DNA of 35,006 bases from Bacillota bacterium (GTDB taxonomy: Bacteria > Bacillota > Clostridia > Peptostreptococcales > Anaerovoracaceae). Positions within the stretch are counted from its first letter, which is position 1, and each line of letters starts with the position of its first letter. Where the stretch lies: assembly GCA_023415235.1 (NCBI GenBank), contig JAEZLP010000028.1:1-35006 (forward strand), given 5' to 3'. The translations under genes were made by a program, and so were the position numbers. Under the pieces are notes generated by a model. The model searched no databases and was not told where the DNA came from. It was given only the letters and a program-made list of their open reading frames with translations. This document shows, one piece after another, positions 33,510 to 35,006 of this stretch.

Positions 33510-35006
33510 TATAAGATATGTGGCTAATTACCTTAGAAAATCACGTGCTGAAAGTTTGGAAGATTTAGAAAAGCACAGAATGGTTCTAAACGAGTTGTGC
33601 CAAAGACGTGGATATAAGTATGTCGAATTTCTGGAAATAGGGACTTCTGATAGTTTGGAATTGCGTCCTAAAATGTCTAAACTATTGAAAGAGATTGAAG
33701 ATGATACATACGATGCAGTATGTGTTATTGATTATGATAGACTTAGCCGTGGTGATATGGGTGATCAGGATAGGATTGCAAAAACATTCAGGAAATCTGA
33801 AACTTTAATAATAACGCCCGATAAAATCTATGACCTTAACGATGACATTGATGATGAAATGGTTGAGTTTAAAGGCTTCATGGCGCGACGCGAATATAAG
33901 ATGATTACAAAGCGTTTACGGCAAGGGAAAAGAATTGGAGCGAAGCAAGGACAGTGGACGAACGGGAAGCCCCCTTTGCCATATGTTTATCAAAGATATA
34001 TGGATAAATACAATGAAAAAGGAATTGTAGTAGATGCTGAAAAATTACCCATTTATCGTGAAATGATAAGACTTGCTTTATCTGGAATGGTTCCCAATAA
34101 TATTGCCATTCACCTTAACAATAAAGGGATTCTAACAAATAGAGGTAATCATTGGAGTGGCGTGACCGTCCAAAGGCTTCTTGTTGATGAAACTCATTTA
34201 GGCAAGATAATAAGTAATAAGACGCAAGGAGATGCCCATAAGAATAAACGCCCAAATGCAAAAGCCTATAAAGTATTACCACGCAGTGAGTGGACTATCG
34301 TGGAAAATTGCCATGAAGCAGTTAAAACGCAAGAAGAACATGATGCAATCATTAAGATGATTGGTTCAAGAACTCTCATACCTCATAAAAGTCGAAAGCA
34401 AATCCATGCTTTCACCGGACTAATCAAATGTGCAATTTGCGGTCATGCTCATACTTTTCAAAAACGTAGTGACGGCATTATATCAGTTAAATCATGCTGG
34501 TATATTGATAAGCACGGAAAAAGATGCAATAACTCTGGAATCAGATTGAGCGTCATTGAAGATATGGTATTAAAAGAAATCGGCCTTTATAGAGAACAAA
34601 TATTATCCGCAACCACCATTCCTGAAGATGTTTCTACTGAAAATCTGCAGAAGGAAGAAATCCTCGAATCAGAAATGATGCTTAATAAAATTAAAAGAGC
34701 GTTGGTGCGGCTTAATGATGCCTATGAAATGGGCGATTACAGCCATGAAGAATGGCTTGAGAGAAAAAAGAGACGCGAAGAAGAAATCTATGAATTAAAA
34801 AAGAAAATATATGGGTTGAAAAAGAAGGAAATCGAAAAACAAGAAGTAACTGACGATGAACGATTAGAGAGACTTGAAGCCTTTTTCGATTCTTTTTCTA
34901 CATGTACAAGCAATTCAGAGCGAAACACTCTCTATAAGACTATTATTGAAAGCATAATATGGCTTAGAGAGGGAGAAAATATTGAAATCAAAATTAACTT
35001 CTTATA
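33475..35006 (+). CDS. Large serine recombinase (3' end at or beyond window edge)
   Basis: A serine integrase/recombinase that would excise and insert the element. The N-terminal catalytic domain has the nucleophile region NYLRKSR and later CVIDYDRLSRGDMGDQ; a recombinase domain follows (GKPPLPYVYQ, LALSGMVPNNIAIHLNNKGI), then a zinc ribbon (GLIKCAICGHAHTF and later RCNNSGI), and a coiled-coil region near the end (KKRREEEIYELKKKIYGLKKKE). The start ATG 33475 follows GAGGTGACAC. 510 codons are visible and the frame is open to the last base, so the gene is complete or lacks only a few residues. The attachment site should lie just beyond the window. Confidence 0.94.
   Translation, partial: MPLISSECQKYDIRYVANYLRKSRAESLEDLEKHRMVLNELCQRRGYKYVEFLEIGTSDSLELRPKMSKLLKEIEDDTYDAVCVIDYDRLSRGDMGDQDRIAKTFRKSETLIITPDKIYDLNDDIDDEMVEFKGFMARREYKMITKRLRQGKRIGAKQGQWTNGKPPLPYVYQRYMDKYNEKGIVVDAEKLPIYREMIRLALSGMVPNNIAIHLNNKGILTNRGNHWSGVTVQRLLVDETHLGKIISNKTQGDAHKNKRPNAKAYKVLPRSEWTIVENCHEAVKTQEEHDAIIKMIGSRTLIPHKSRKQIHAFTGLIKCAICGHAHTFQKRSDGIISVKSCWYIDKHGKRCNNSGIRLSVIEDMVLKEIGLYREQILSATTIPEDVSTENLQKEEILESEMMLNKIKRALVRLNDAYEMGDYSHEEWLERKKRREEEIYELKKKIYGLKKKEIEKQEVTDDERLERLEAFFDSFSTCTSNSERNTLYKTIIESIIWLREGENIEIKINFL

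Overview
The window looks like part of an integrative and conjugative element (ICE) of the Tn1549/CTn type from a Firmicute, most likely a gut-type Clostridia. The basis is the gene order VirD4 - Maff2-like - TrbL-like - small Cys-rich protein - PrgI - VirB4 - NlpC/P60 hydrolase at the left, and a sigma-70-like regulator, a MazF-like protein and a large serine recombinase at the right. No taxonomic marker is present, so the host assignment is an inference.

Layout. (1) 1-8.2 kb: GC-rich conjugation module, one direction, tightly packed, several TTG starts, closed by a strong terminator. (2) 8.2-24.4 kb: more AT-rich cargo built from five intact paralogous genes (about 10.2, 12.8, 15.4, 19.4 and 22.2 kb) and one broken copy (9.3 kb). 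Each encodes an N-terminal anchor, an alpha/beta-hydrolase domain predicted to lie outside the cell, and a C-terminal multi-pass membrane domain that I cannot assign to a family. Between them lie an IS200-type insertion sequence, an intact soluble PocR-domain/chemoreceptor-like sensor, a decayed PocR fragment and a decayed DhaL fragment, plus duplicated leader sequences. (3) 24.5-30.1 kb: a divergent PocR-AraC regulator and a metabolic operon: glycerol dehydrogenase (gldA), dihydroxyacetone kinase subunits (dhaK, dhaL), a lipoprotein and an RpiB-like protein lacking usual catalytic residues. (4) 30.4-31.4 kb: a scar where a GH39 glycosidase tail (minus strand) abuts a broken class B sortase (plus strand), followed by a c-di-GMP-I (GEMM) type riboswitch and its terminator. 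(5) 31.7-35.0 kb: right-hand ICE genes and a GC-rich, hairpin-rich non-coding stretch, ending in the recombinase, which runs off the window.

How it may work (inference): the surface hydrolases could release a small polyol or related alcohol from an ester or conjugate. PocR sensors, a family linked to small diols, would detect it. The AraC-PocR protein would switch on gldA-dhaKL, which oxidise and phosphorylate the released polyol (glycerol, or a four-carbon polyol given the RpiB-like partner). The repeated hydrolase genes, shared leaders and fragments of dhaL and the PocR gene between them indicate growth by duplication and decay inside the ICE. The hydrolase/membrane fusion family with its linked PocR sensors is the best candidate for an undescribed system here.
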